From: Actinomycetota bacterium
Lineage (GTDB): Bacteria > Actinomycetota > CADDZG01 > JAHWKV01
Reading direction: 5' to 3'
Assembly (NCBI GenBank): GCA_019347715.1
Contig: JAHWKU010000004.1
Location: 62,001-126,000, forward strand
DNA length: 64,000 nt
In this document: positions 43,065 through 51,778 of the stretch, one piece after another
Numbering within the stretch: position 1 is the stretch's first letter
How the letters are laid out: each line of letters opens with the position of its first letter
Program-made: the position numbers and the translations under genes
The notes under the pieces: generated by a model
Told to the model about the DNA's origin: nothing
Databases searched by the model: none
Seen by the model: only the letters and a program-made list of their open reading frames with translations

Positions 43065-44578
43065 TTAGATCCCTCCTGCTTTCCGATGAGAGGCTGGAGA
43101 ACCGACGCCAGGTGAGTGCGATTCTCTTTAGTTCCGAACTGGTGTAACGGATGGGATTCGAGGAGATGTTCTCCGACGCTTCCCCCGGACCTCATGTAAA
43201 TCGCCGGGTGGATGTCTCCCTGATCGTCGGTCTCTACGGTTAGGGCGATCGCGTCTTCGCCACCGGCATCGACGAAGTGAGACAGCGGCCAGAATCCCTC
43301 GTCGGAAATGCCTTGCTTTCGATCAAACGTCACGACGAGGGCAAGATAAGACTGCTGATTCCAAAGCTCTGGAGCGCTCGATGCTTCCTGCAGCAGGTAT
43401 TCGACTAGGTCCTTCGGCTCGATCGTCCTTCGCTGCGGCTGTTTTCCGAAGTGAGTGACGGCGATATGAGCCGCCAGCACTTTTGAGTTGTAGCGAAAGC
43501 CGTGAACGGCGGCAGAATTGCTCGGGATCCCATACTTTTTGAGCCCGATGGCGCCCTGAGTGATGGAGCCTGCGAAGTAGATGCCGGGAGTGGAGGCGCT
43601 TTCCCAAAAAGGAGTCTGGGCAGGCAGTCTGCCCTGATAGAAGGTGGAGACGCCAAGCTGAGGAAGATCGTTGAGGGGCGTTGCGAATCCAGTCGCTGCG
43701 ATGACCTCGTCGGCCTCGATCACGAGGTCTCCGGGATGGGTCGTTCCCGAAGTGTGGACGAGGTAACCGCCGTTGTGACGCTCGATTCTCGGAACGGCAG
43801 CGTCGAGGACCAGGTTGCCGCCACCTAAGACGTGATCTTCGTAAGGCTGGATGTACCTTGCTCTCGCCGCCGCAGTTGACTTGACGAAGACGGAGAACCT
43901 AGCGGGCCGGGGAGAGGCGATCACCATCGACTTCACCCACGGGAGGAGCGCGTCGGCAATCTCGAATCCTGAATTCCTCTTTCCAATGATGAAAACTCTC
44001 TTGCCTGCATAGTCTGTCGGCCTTGCCACATCGACGTAGTGAGGAGCTTGATCGATGCCTTCGATATTGGACGGCTTCCACGGTTCGGTCATTCCGACGG
44101 CGATGATCAGCAGGCCGGTGTGGTACTCGCCTTTGTTGGTTGTTACGGTGAATCCCTCTTCGGTCTTACGTGTTGATTCCCATTCCGTTCCATAGCTCGC
44201 CTGCAGCCCTGCCCTCGTCGCAAACTCCGTGATTCCTCCGTGCATCTCAGCACGCGATGGAAAGTAAGAGCTCCCATCCATCAGGCCGGGCACGAGAGCG
44301 CGGTTTTCAAGCTCGGTTCCCAAAAGGCTGTTCCAGTCGTATCGCTCGTACTCGCGCGTCGTTCGATCGTCGAGGGCGTGGGGCTTGGTCCAGGTCACCA
44401 GTCGTTGGAACAGCGGATACCGCTGAAACATGCCGCCGGGGGCTTCGTCTCGAGACAAAATGGCGTGATCGATTCCCCATTGGGTCAAGAAGTAACTGGT
44501 CTGTAGGCCTCCAGGCCCGCTGCCTATGATCACTACCGGATAGCTGCCGGGTGGAAAGGGAGATTGGGCGCTCGTCAC
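43061..44578 (-). CDS. FAD/NAD(P)-binding flavoprotein, monooxygenase-like
   Basis: A 505-residue two-dinucleotide-fold flavoprotein. FAD site IIGSGPGGLQTSYFL; second Rossmann motif FIIGKRNSGFEIADALL, which departs from the usual GxGxSG (GKRNSG); late motif DEVIAATGFATP. Overall it resembles flavin-containing monooxygenases and YpdA/thioredoxin-reductase-like oxidoreductases. The last 120 residues (after about 385) are extra and contain no membrane segment. It overlaps the cyclic-nucleotide-binding gene upstream and the CoA-binding gene downstream. Confidence 0.85.
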   Translation of the reverse strand: MTSAQSPFPPGSYPVVIIGSGPGGLQTSYFLTQWGIDHAILSRDEAPGGMFQRYPLFQRLVTWTKPHALDDRTTREYERYDWNSLLGTELENRALVPGLMDGSSYFPSRAEMHGGITEFATRAGLQASYGTEWESTRKTEEGFTVTTNKGEYHTGLLIIAVGMTEPWKPSNIEGIDQAPHYVDVARPTDYAGKRVFIIGKRNSGFEIADALLPWVKSMVIASPRPARFSVFVKSTAAARARYIQPYEDHVLGGGNLVLDAAVPRIERHNGGYLVHTSGTTHPGDLVIEADEVIAATGFATPLNDLPQLGVSTFYQGRLPAQTPFWESASTPGIYFAGSITQGAIGLKKYGIPSNSAAVHGFRYNSKVLAAHIAVTHFGKQPQRRTIEPKDLVEYLLQEASSAPELWNQQSYLALVVTFDRKQGISDEGFWPLSHFVDAGGEDAIALTVETDDQGDIHPAIYMRSGGSVGEHLLESHPLHQFGTKENRTHLASVLQPLIGKQEGSK

Positions 44579-44988
44579 TGCACCGTGCTTCTGAGTTTCG
44601 CCGCCTCGGCCTGAAGGATGCGGAACATCACTTTCGGATGTCCCTCTAGGAACTCCTGAACGTCGCTGCCTGCGAGGACGAGGCAGGTAAGCGGGCTGAT
44701 GGCGACCACGTCGGTCGAGGGGGGCTCGCCCAGCAGGATCGAAATCTCTCCGAAGAAGTCCCCCCGCCCCAGCCTGGCGATCGCTCTTCCCTCCACCTCG
44801 ATGGATGCCTCGCCTTCTACGATCACGTAGAAACCGGTACCGGTGAAGCCCTTGCGAAGAATGCGCTCTCCTGGGTTGAAGTACTGCTCATCGAACGTGT
44901 GAGCTATCTCTTCGAGCTGAGGCCTGGTGAGGTCCGTGAAAAGGCCGATCCCGGAGAGGATTTGGGTGATATCGCCATCGGTTCGCAT
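44575..44988 (-). CDS. lone cyclic-nucleotide-binding (CNB) domain protein
   Basis: A 137-residue protein consisting only of a CNB domain, like the sensor half of CRP but with no DNA-binding part. Visible are IGLFTDLTRPQLEEIA, ILRKGFTGTGFYVIVEGEASIEV and the phosphate-binding cassette region GRGDFFGEISILLGEPPSTDV, in which the usual Arg after xxGE..L is replaced by the SILLGEPPST form. That replacement makes cAMP binding uncertain. It heads the operon with the flavoprotein, CoA-binding protein and HelD. Confidence 0.88.
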   Translation of the reverse strand: MRTDGDITQILSGIGLFTDLTRPQLEEIAHTFDEQYFNPGERILRKGFTGTGFYVIVEGEASIEVEGRAIARLGRGDFFGEISILLGEPPSTDVVAISPLTCLVLAGSDVQEFLEGHPKVMFRILQAEAAKLRSTVQ

Positions 44989-45107
44989 CGAGTCTCCCGT
45001 AGTTTGAGCGCGAGCAGTCTATCCTGCCCGCGCGCGACCGCCGCCCACTTCAGCTCTTCAGCTCCTCCGAATGGGATAAGTCGGTGTACAAACGGAATAA
45101 TGTGTCC

Positions 45108-45440
45108 ATGAGGATCTTCTCACGGGAGCACTCTCACCTCTTCTGTGGCCACTGGAACGGTTCGCCGGTTGAAATCGGGGAGGACACCGTCACATCCATA
45201 CCATCGGGCGAGGTCAACCATTCTCATCCTTACCACGAGTACTACATCGTCTTGGAAGGCGAGGGCGTTCTACAGATCGAAGGTTCACTCGTGCCGATGA
45301 GAACAGGCACGGTCATCATGGTCGAGCCCGGTGAGGCGCACCACGTTGTCTCAGTCGCTCCTGGTGGTTGTCGATGGGTCATGATCAAAGAGCGTTCTGA
45401 ACCGAATTCGAAGATTCTGGAAGATGATCGCACCGTATAA
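45108..45440 (+). CDS. cupin-domain protein
   Basis: A 110-residue single cupin barrel. The metal motif is HSHPYHEYYIVLEGEG (two His, then His/Glu), and the second is EPGEAHHVVSV with a further His. ATG 45108 is favoured over GTG 45084. The neighbouring epimerase starts directly after its stop codon, so the two are one unit. Possible roles are sugar-nucleotide modification or sensing; not decidable here. Confidence 0.8.
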   Translation: MRIFSREHSHLFCGHWNGSPVEIGEDTVTSIPSGEVNHSHPYHEYYIVLEGEGVLQIEGSLVPMRTGTVIMVEPGEAHHVVSVAPGGCRWVMIKERSEPNSKILEDDRTV

Positions 45441-46433
45441 ATGCGTGTAGCTCTGCTTGGTGGCACACGATTCATAGGCCGAGCGATCTTGGAGGAACTG
45501 ACCGCTGCTGGCCACGAAGTGTGTGTGATCCATCGTGGAACCTCTGAACCACCCGACCTCCCAGAGGCAAAGCATCTTCATTTGGACCGGAGCCAGATTC
45601 CTGACAAGGCCCAAGAGATTCGAGCTCTTGGAATTGAAGTGTTCGTTGACACTTACGCGATGAGCAAATTGGACGCGAAAAATGCTCTAAGCGCGATTCC
45701 CGACCAGGTTCGCACCCTCGTTCTATCCAGCATGGACGTGTATCGAGCCTATGAAGCGTTTCATACTGGCGTCGCCACCGAACCCGTGCCGCTAAAGGAA
45801 GCCTCCCCCACTCGTGAGAAGCGATACCCCTACCGCGGCAAACTGGAAGGGATGGAAGATTACGAAAAACTCGATGTCGAAGAAGCTTATTTAGAACGCG
45901 ACGCGACCGTGCTCCGACTCCCCTTCGTCTACGGAGAGCGCGACGAGCAGAGACGACAAGAATTCGTGCTCAGACGTATAAGAGCTAGCAGAAAGCGCAT
46001 GCCTATAGGTGCCGGCAACTGGATCGGAACCCATGGTTATGTCCGAGATGTTGCCCGCGGTGTGAGATTGGCGTTGGAATCGGAGAAGGCAGTTGGTCAA
46101 GTAATCAACCTGGGTGAGCCAGAGAGCCGAAGCGTCCGCCAGATTGCCGAGGCAGTCATTGAGGCCTCCGAGGCTGATTTAGAGCTCGTGCGCGTGCCGG
46201 ATGATCGACTTCCATTGGATCTACGCATTACAGGTGCGATTCCTCAGCAATTCATAGTTGATTCATCCAAAGCAAGAGAGATGCTCGGGTGGGAATGTGC
46301 CGATTGGTACGAGTCCATCAAGGTGACCGTGGACTGGCATCTATCGAATTCCCCCGAGGTGACGGATCAAGACTTCGCTGCTGACGACAAAGCTTTAGAA
46401 AAGTCGGAGTTGGGGGATCTCTCGGTTCGTTAA
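45441..46433 (+). CDS. NAD-dependent epimerase/dehydratase-like protein
   Basis: Extended SDR protein of 330 residues. The NAD motif is LLGGTRFIGRAI (GGTRFIG form, as in the CSP41/atypical group). SSMDVYRAYEAF and RYPYRGKLEGMEDYEK are at the place of the usual catalytic Ser and YxxxK; the Tyr-Lys pair is in the form YRGK. Later VLRLPFVYGERDEQ and GYVRDVARGV are typical. The last 30 residues are acidic. Codon use looks less GC-biased than in neighbours (for example TTGGAATTGAAG runs), a hint of transfer. Confidence 0.83.
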   Translation: MRVALLGGTRFIGRAILEELTAAGHEVCVIHRGTSEPPDLPEAKHLHLDRSQIPDKAQEIRALGIEVFVDTYAMSKLDAKNALSAIPDQVRTLVLSSMDVYRAYEAFHTGVATEPVPLKEASPTREKRYPYRGKLEGMEDYEKLDVEEAYLERDATVLRLPFVYGERDEQRRQEFVLRRIRASRKRMPIGAGNWIGTHGYVRDVARGVRLALESEKAVGQVINLGEPESRSVRQIAEAVIEASEADLELVRVPDDRLPLDLRITGAIPQQFIVDSSKAREMLGWECADWYESIKVTVDWHLSNSPEVTDQDFAADDKALEKSELGDLSVR

Positions 46434-46713
46434 AGCTTGTAGGGCGTCGGCACCACGACTCCACCAGATTTCACCATAATGGGATCCATATCCTCGTTCA
46501 GAACGAATTGGCCAATCCGAAGGGAACTCCACGCTGAATTCCATCCTGCCCCCAAACGCGACTAGCGCGAAGAATTGGGGCCTCGACCGCACGAGATACT
46601 TCGCTTTCCTCAATCCGTCATTGCCTCTGTCAGGCGCGTTTGGATCGAACCTCCTTCATGTGAACGGATGGCGGAGAGCAGCGGAACCAGCTGGGCCCGT
46701 ATAGATTGTGCCT
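46434..46713. other. 280-bp non-coding gap
   Basis: The longest gap without a supported gene. It is less GC-rich than its surroundings. The only long frame here is a minus-strand 72-codon frame (46395-46613) that overlaps the epimerase end and has no recognisable similarity or ribosome-binding site. A TATAGA box at 46700-46705 lies a few bases before the next ATG and could serve as a -10 element. No tRNA or terminator is evident. Confidence 0.5.
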
Positions 46714-47139
46714 ATGTCTGCGAACGGTCCAGTGGTTCACATCGACAGATTGAAAGACATTCCGATCTTCGCCGAGCTCGAGGAGTCGGCCTTGGAGAGC
46801 ATCGCGACTGCCGCCAATGAATTCGAGTGCGATCCCGGCCACGTGATCATTCAGCCGAATACCGCTGGGTCGGGCTTGTTTGTCATCGAAGATGGGACGG
46901 TCACGATCGAAACTGGGCACACGGTTTTGGAACGCGGGGCGGGGGAGTTCGTTGGAGAACTGTCTCTTCTGAGCGATCGAGCCAGAAGCGCGAGAGTCAG
47001 AGCCAAAACCGCGGTCAAGGGGCTCGCCATTTCGAGGTTCGACTTCAAGAGGATCCTGGAGTCTGAACCGTCGCTTGCCCTAAAGATTCTCGAGGTGGTT
47101 GCGACGAGGCTTGCGGACTCGATTCATCAAGATCACTAG
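46714..47139 (+). CDS. second lone cyclic-nucleotide-binding (CNB) domain protein
   Basis: A 141-residue CNB-domain protein without an output domain: IPIFAELEESALESIATAA, HVIIQPNTAGSGLFVIEDGTVTIE, and the phosphate-cassette region GEFVGELSLLSDRARSARVRA, which keeps the canonical GE-L and an Arg near the expected place. That makes nucleotide binding more likely than in the copy at 44575-44988. It is immediately upstream of a cyclase gene, on the same strand (75 bp gap). Role inferred: cAMP sensor or interaction module. Confidence 0.88.
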   Translation: MSANGPVVHIDRLKDIPIFAELEESALESIATAANEFECDPGHVIIQPNTAGSGLFVIEDGTVTIETGHTVLERGAGEFVGELSLLSDRARSARVRAKTAVKGLAISRFDFKRILESEPSLALKILEVVATRLADSIHQDH

Positions 47140-47214
47140 TTATTTCGGACCGTTGTCGCTAAACGCCTTTGAGTGGCAAAATGGATCAAATCCCAATCCA
47201 GCGGGGGCTACCCA

Positions 47215-49173
47215 ATGAGCCAAGTAATGGAAGGTTTTCGTCCATCGGCTCAAGAGGCCATGGATCAGCATCGGTGGGCAGATGCCTACGACTTGCTGAC
47301 AAAAGCTGAGGCAGATTCTCACCTGACCGCGGAAGATCTCGAGATTCTTGGAGAGGCGGCGTGGTGGAACGGCAAGCACGCCGAGTCTCTCGAGGCTAGG
47401 GAACGCTCATACAACGCCTATCTCGAAATGGGGAACAAGGCCAAGGCCGGCAGGTTGGCGATCGAACTGGCTCAGGAGTATTTCCAGAAAAAGGAGCAGT
47501 CAACCGGCGGTGCATGGTTCAGCCGCGCGGAGCGCCTGTTCTCGGAGGTCGAAGAGTGCGAGGAACACGGCTGGCTCCATCAGGCCAGGGCGATGGCCGC
47601 GCTCGATCAAGGTGATCTGGATGGCGCCATCCATCACGCCGACCTGGTTCTAGAAGCCGGCAATAGATATCACAACAAGGATCTACAGGCGTTCGCTATC
47701 ACTTTCCAGGGGATGGCCTACATCAATAAGGGCGAGGTGAGAAAGGGTTTGAATCTCCTCGATGAGGCTGCGGTCGCTGCAGTCAGCGGAGATCTGAGTC
47801 CGTTCGCTACCGGCATCGTGTACTGCTGTGCCATCAGCCAGAGTCGCAGCCTGGCCGACTATCGCAGATCGGGAGAATGGACCGAGGCCGCCAAGCGATG
47901 GTGCGAAAGACAGTCGATCAACGGGTTTCCTGGGGTGTGCCGGGTCCACAAGGCCGAGATTCTTGCCCTACGCGGCAACTGGGCAGAAGCCGAGTCTGAG
48001 GCTCGCAAGGCTTCAGATGAGTTGATCAACTTCAATCTCGAATTCATTGCCGCCAGTGGGATCTATGAAGTTGGAGAGATCCGGCTGCGGATGGGAGATC
48101 TGCCGGCTGCGGAGGAGGCTTTCCGCCAAGCCCACGAGATGGGGGCCAGTCCTCAGCCCGGCATGGCTATGTTACGGATGGCGCAGGGCAACCTCGATGC
48201 TGCCGCCAGTTCGATCAAGAGAGCTCTTTCTGAGGAGATGAATCCTCTTGTGCGTGTGAGGATGCTGCCGGTTCAGGTGGAGCTTGCAGTTGAGCTGGGC
48301 GACTTGGATCTGGCTCGGTCCGCAGTTTCCGAGATCGAAGACATCGCAAAGAAGTACGAGAGCCCTGCTCTGCACGGCGATGCCCACTGCGCGCAGGGAA
48401 TGCTTCTTCTGGCCGAAGGTGGGTTTGCGGAAGCCGCAAAGGTTCTGCGGCACAGTCTCCAAGTGTGGCGGGAGCTGGACGTTCCCTATCAAGGGGCTCG
48501 CTGCCGGGTGATGCTGGGCAGGGCATATCGCTCGCTTGGTGATGAGGACGGGGCCGTGATGGAGTTTCAAGCCGCCAAGTCGATATTTCAAAAGCTGGGA
48601 GCGATGACCGACGTCCGCCGGGTCCTCGAGTTGCTGGGGTCCGAGAAGGAAGGTGATTTCAGGATCCAGGCAGAGCGCGTCACCAAGACCTTTATGTTTA
48701 CCGACATAGTGGGCTCCACCAATCTGCTGGAAGTCATCGGCGACGAAGCCTGGGAGAACCTCATCGAATGGCACGATAAGACTCTCCGTTCGCTCATCGC
48801 AGAGCATGGCGGCGAGGAGATCAGACATCAGGGAGATGGATTCGCCGTGGCCTTTAGCGACGCAACGAACGCGATCGACTGTGCGGTACATATACAGCGG
48901 AGACTGGCAGAACATCGCAGACAATCGGGCTTCTCGCCGCAGGTGAGGATTGGCCTTCACGTCTCTGAGGTGAATCGCCGAGGCCTCGACTACGCGGGCA
49001 GAGGGGTACACGAGGCGGCCCGGATCGGAGGGCTCGCTGGGGGCGGTGAGATCCTGGTCAGCCGGGCAACCCTCGAGGCCTCCAGATCGACGTGCCGTAC
49101 CTCCGAACCGAAAACCGTAACGCTAAAGGGTATAGCCGAGCCCGTTGAGGTCCTCCCTATCGAATGGCGCTAG
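47215..49173 (+). CDS. TPR protein with C-terminal class III nucleotide cyclase domain
   Basis: A 652-residue protein. Residues about 1-470 are helical TPR-like repeats. From about 489 a class III adenylate/guanylate cyclase domain follows: FMFTDIVGSTNLLEVIGDEAW (first metal Asp), EEIRHQGDGFAVAF (second metal Asp), IGLHVSEVNRRGLDYAG and RGVHEAARIGGLAGGGEILVS. In classic cyclases the last motif has Asn four residues before Arg; here that position is His (VHEAAR), and the purine-selecting Lys is Arg in EIRHQGDG. Activity is therefore uncertain. ATG 47215 is preferred; GTG 47173 adds 14 residues. The nearby CNB proteins may be its receivers. Confidence 0.88.
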   Translation: MSQVMEGFRPSAQEAMDQHRWADAYDLLTKAEADSHLTAEDLEILGEAAWWNGKHAESLEARERSYNAYLEMGNKAKAGRLAIELAQEYFQKKEQSTGGAWFSRAERLFSEVEECEEHGWLHQARAMAALDQGDLDGAIHHADLVLEAGNRYHNKDLQAFAITFQGMAYINKGEVRKGLNLLDEAAVAAVSGDLSPFATGIVYCCAISQSRSLADYRRSGEWTEAAKRWCERQSINGFPGVCRVHKAEILALRGNWAEAESEARKASDELINFNLEFIAASGIYEVGEIRLRMGDLPAAEEAFRQAHEMGASPQPGMAMLRMAQGNLDAAASSIKRALSEEMNPLVRVRMLPVQVELAVELGDLDLARSAVSEIEDIAKKYESPALHGDAHCAQGMLLLAEGGFAEAAKVLRHSLQVWRELDVPYQGARCRVMLGRAYRSLGDEDGAVMEFQAAKSIFQKLGAMTDVRRVLELLGSEKEGDFRIQAERVTKTFMFTDIVGSTNLLEVIGDEAWENLIEWHDKTLRSLIAEHGGEEIRHQGDGFAVAFSDATNAIDCAVHIQRRLAEHRRQSGFSPQVRIGLHVSEVNRRGLDYAGRGVHEAARIGGLAGGGEILVSRATLEASRSTCRTSEPKTVTLKGIAEPVEVLPIEWR

Positions 49174-49247
49174 GCCGAACGGCGCTCTTCGGGGTTTGAA
49201 GTCGCGCCGAGTGGGCAGGCAATAAGCTCCACTCGAGAGGAGAAATA

Positions 49248-49868
49248 ATGAAGCGCTTCTTAGTACTTGTCGCGGTCTTCGGTCTATTCCTGTCAGGTTG
49301 TGACCGGGCGCGCCAGGAGATCGACCAGGCCACGGACACCTCAGAGGAGGAGCCCAAGCAGGCAACGTTCGAGCTCCAGGGTGTGGTGGTCGAGGCATCT
49401 GGGAGCGCTGCACTTGCCGGCACCCGCACCGAAACTACTCAGACTCCGGTAACCCCAAGTCCAACCGGGGACGATGAAGAATCCACTCCCTCGCCGGAGG
49501 GATCTCCAACCACGGTTACTACAGCCGTGATCGAAAGGTCGGCCCCCGGGTCGATTGCTCTCAAGCTGACCGCTTTTTCGATCGAGGAAAGCGAATGCCT
49601 GTTCTCGGAGGGAGACGTTCTAGTTGTGCCGTTTACGAAGTCGACGAACTTCGAGCCGGCCGATCTCACCGAAGTTCGGGGCTTCCCCAACAATCTCCAG
49701 GGACTTACTGTCCTGATCTCTGGAACCGTCCTAGGTGATGACTGCCTGTTGCTTGCCACCGAGGTGAGCGTGCAGGAAGAGGGAACCGAGCGCGATGATG
49801 ACGTTGAGGCGACTTCTACCCCGGCCGGCGAGGCGAGGCGATCCCCCACCCCTACGCCTACTGACTGA
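49248..49868 (+). CDS. lipoprotein with Thr/Ser/Pro-rich segments
   Basis: A 206-residue secreted lipoprotein: signal peptide with lipobox LSGC (Cys18). The mature protein has two low-complexity Thr/Pro/Ser stretches (about 62-90 and the last 25 residues) around a compact region (about 95-175) that may be an OB-like beta barrel (LQGLTVLISGTVLGDDCLLLA). No family recognised. AGAGGAG precedes ATG 49248. It converges with the GlcD-like gene; the reading frames overlap by 11 bases. Confidence 0.75.
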   Translation: MKRFLVLVAVFGLFLSGCDRARQEIDQATDTSEEEPKQATFELQGVVVEASGSAALAGTRTETTQTPVTPSPTGDDEESTPSPEGSPTTVTTAVIERSAPGSIALKLTAFSIEESECLFSEGDVLVVPFTKSTNFEPADLTEVRGFPNNLQGLTVLISGTVLGDDCLLLATEVSVQEEGTERDDDVEATSTPAGEARRSPTPTPTD

Positions 49869-51255
49869 TAGCCGGTCCCGGGAGAATCTTTCCTGGGTTC
49901 ATAAGGTCATCGGGATCAATGGCTTTCTTGATCGACCGCATGACGTCGAGAGCCGCCGCTCCGTGTTCCTCTTCGAGGTACTTCATCTTTCCGAGGCCGA
50001 CTCCGTGCTCGCCGGTGCACGTTCCCCCCATCGCGAGAGCCCGCTTTACCAGCCTGTCGTTCACGCTTCTCGCTTCTTCCAGCTCGGACGCATCCGACGG
50101 ATCTATCAAGATCGATAGATGGAAGTTTCCGTCACCGGCATGACTGAGTATCGGGGCCAAGAGATTTGTAGAGGAAAGGTCTTCCTGAGTCTCCTCGATG
50201 CACTCCGCTAGGCGTGAGATCGGGACGCAAATGTCCGTGATGAATCCCTTGGCCCCGGGCCGCAAGGCTAGCGCGGCGAAGTAGGACTCGTGTCGGGCCT
50301 TCCACAGTTGGGCTCGATCCTCGGCAGTCGTCGCCCATCGAAAATCTCCGCCTCCTGCCTCTTCAGCGATCGCCGACACTGCTTCGGCTTGTTCGACGAC
50401 CCCGGCCTCACTTCCGTGGAACTCCAGGAAGAGAGTCGGAGACTTTTCGTAGTCGGATCCTGTGAAGCGGTTAACGGCGTCGATTTGAACGGTATCCAGC
50501 AGTTCCATGCGCGCCACCGGGATACCCATCTGGATCGTCTGAATTACGCAACCGACTGCTGCCTGCATTGTCGGAAACGCACAGACGGCAGAGGAGATCG
50601 CCTCAGGAGTGCCGTAGATCCTCAGGGTGAGCTCAGTGATGATCCCAAGGGTTCCTTCCGAGCCCAGGTAAAGGGCAGTGAGATCGTATCCGGCCGAGGA
50701 TTTTCTGGCTCTCGAGGAAGTGCGGATGACTCTTCCGTCCGGCAGCACCACCTTGAGGCTCAACACGTTGTTGCGCATCGACCCGTAACGAACTGTTGTC
50801 GTTCCTGAAGCGCGCGTTGCAGCCATGCCGCCCAGTGACGCGTCGGCTCCCGGGTCTACTGGGAAGAAGAGTCCCTTTGGATTGAGCGAGTCGTTCAGCT
50901 GAATCCTCGTGACGCCGGCTTCGACCGTTGCATCGAGATCGTCGACATTGATCTCCAAAATTCGGTTCATCTCAGAAAGGTCGATCGAGATTCCCCCGCG
51001 GTGTGCCATGAGGTGGCCTTCGAGGGATGATCCTGTACCGAAAGGGATCATCGGAAGTTTGTGTTCCCGGCACAACCGTACGACTTCTGCCACTTCTTCG
51101 GTTGTTTGAGGGAACACAACTGCGTCCGGGAGAGCGGGCGTGTGGTAAGACATGTCGCTGCCGTGCTGAAGAAGAACGGACTCAGAAGTTGAGATCCTGC
51201 CTCCAACGCTTTCGCCGAGGTCTTGCAGTACGGTGTCCCTGACCGCTTTTCTCAT
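49858..51255 (-). CDS. FAD-linked oxidase, GlcD / D-lactate dehydrogenase type
   Basis: Flavoprotein of the VAO/PCMH family that oxidises 2-hydroxy acids (D-lactate or glycolate) to 2-oxo acids. The 465-residue protein has PFGTGSSLEGH, GVTRIQLND, PGADASLGGMAATRASGT (FAD loop), SAGYDLTALYLGSEGTLGIITELTL and the C-terminal SHAGDGNFH and CTGEHGVGLGK motifs with catalytic histidines. No partner subunits (GlcE, GlcF) follow, so D-lactate dehydrogenase (cytochrome type) is the more likely role. Confidence 0.9.
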   Translation of the reverse strand: MRKAVRDTVLQDLGESVGGRISTSESVLLQHGSDMSYHTPALPDAVVFPQTTEEVAEVVRLCREHKLPMIPFGTGSSLEGHLMAHRGGISIDLSEMNRILEINVDDLDATVEAGVTRIQLNDSLNPKGLFFPVDPGADASLGGMAATRASGTTTVRYGSMRNNVLSLKVVLPDGRVIRTSSRARKSSAGYDLTALYLGSEGTLGIITELTLRIYGTPEAISSAVCAFPTMQAAVGCVIQTIQMGIPVARMELLDTVQIDAVNRFTGSDYEKSPTLFLEFHGSEAGVVEQAEAVSAIAEEAGGGDFRWATTAEDRAQLWKARHESYFAALALRPGAKGFITDICVPISRLAECIEETQEDLSSTNLLAPILSHAGDGNFHLSILIDPSDASELEEARSVNDRLVKRALAMGGTCTGEHGVGLGKMKYLEEEHGAAALDVMRSIKKAIDPDDLMNPGKILPGPAISQ

Positions 51256-51298
51256 CCTCTAAGGATATGTCGAGCCTGGGATTCGAAGGACTATGAAC

Positions 51299-51778
51299 AT
51301 GAGGGAACTCCTAGAGAAGATCGTGGCATTTGATCGAGTTTTCATCGATCTGCTGAGGCGTTATAGCCCCATTGCCCTGCGCCTGGCACTAGGGATCGTC
51401 TTCGTTTGGTTTGGAGCGCTCAAGGTAGCAGGAGTGAGCCCGGTGAATGAGCTGGTTCAGTCAACCGTATGGTGGCTTCCTCCCGGGGCGTCGGTTCTCG
51501 TTCTTGGCGTGGTGGAGATCGCCATAGGGATCGGGTTGATCTTTCGGCTCGTCCCTCGCTTGATCTTGCTTCTCTTCACCCTTCAAATGCTTGGAACCTT
51601 TCTTGCGTTTTTTGTCGTTCCCGGGCAGATGTTCGAGGGAAATCTCTTGAGGCTTACGGTGCTGGGGGAATTCGTCGTTAAGAACCTGGTCCTTCTCGCA
51701 GCAGGTCTCTCGGTGGCGGCGTCGCTTCCGAAGCTCGAGGAGATCACGGAGCTCCCGCGGCCCCGGCCTCAGTCGTAG
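51299..51778 (+). CDS. DoxX-like/DUF417-like membrane protein
   Basis: A 159-residue membrane protein with four helices. The pattern ALRLALGIVFVWFGALKVAGVSP, VLVLGVVEIAIGIGLIF and EFVVKNLVLLAAGLSVAA is typical of the DoxX/DUF417 group, whose role is unclear (thiosulfate-quinone oxidoreductase subunits in some archaea, redox stress in mycobacteria). ATG 51299 has AAGGA eight bases upstream; ATG 51293 would be too close. It converges with the ABC exporter with a ten-base overlap. Confidence 0.8.
   Translation: MRELLEKIVAFDRVFIDLLRRYSPIALRLALGIVFVWFGALKVAGVSPVNELVQSTVWWLPPGASVLVLGVVEIAIGIGLIFRLVPRLILLLFTLQMLGTFLAFFVVPGQMFEGNLLRLTVLGEFVVKNLVLLAAGLSVAASLPKLEEITELPRPRPQS

Noticed and set aside
46395..46613. 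Minus-strand 72-codon frame in the longest gap
   Set aside because: It overlaps the epimerase end, has no ribosome-binding site and no similarity I recognise.
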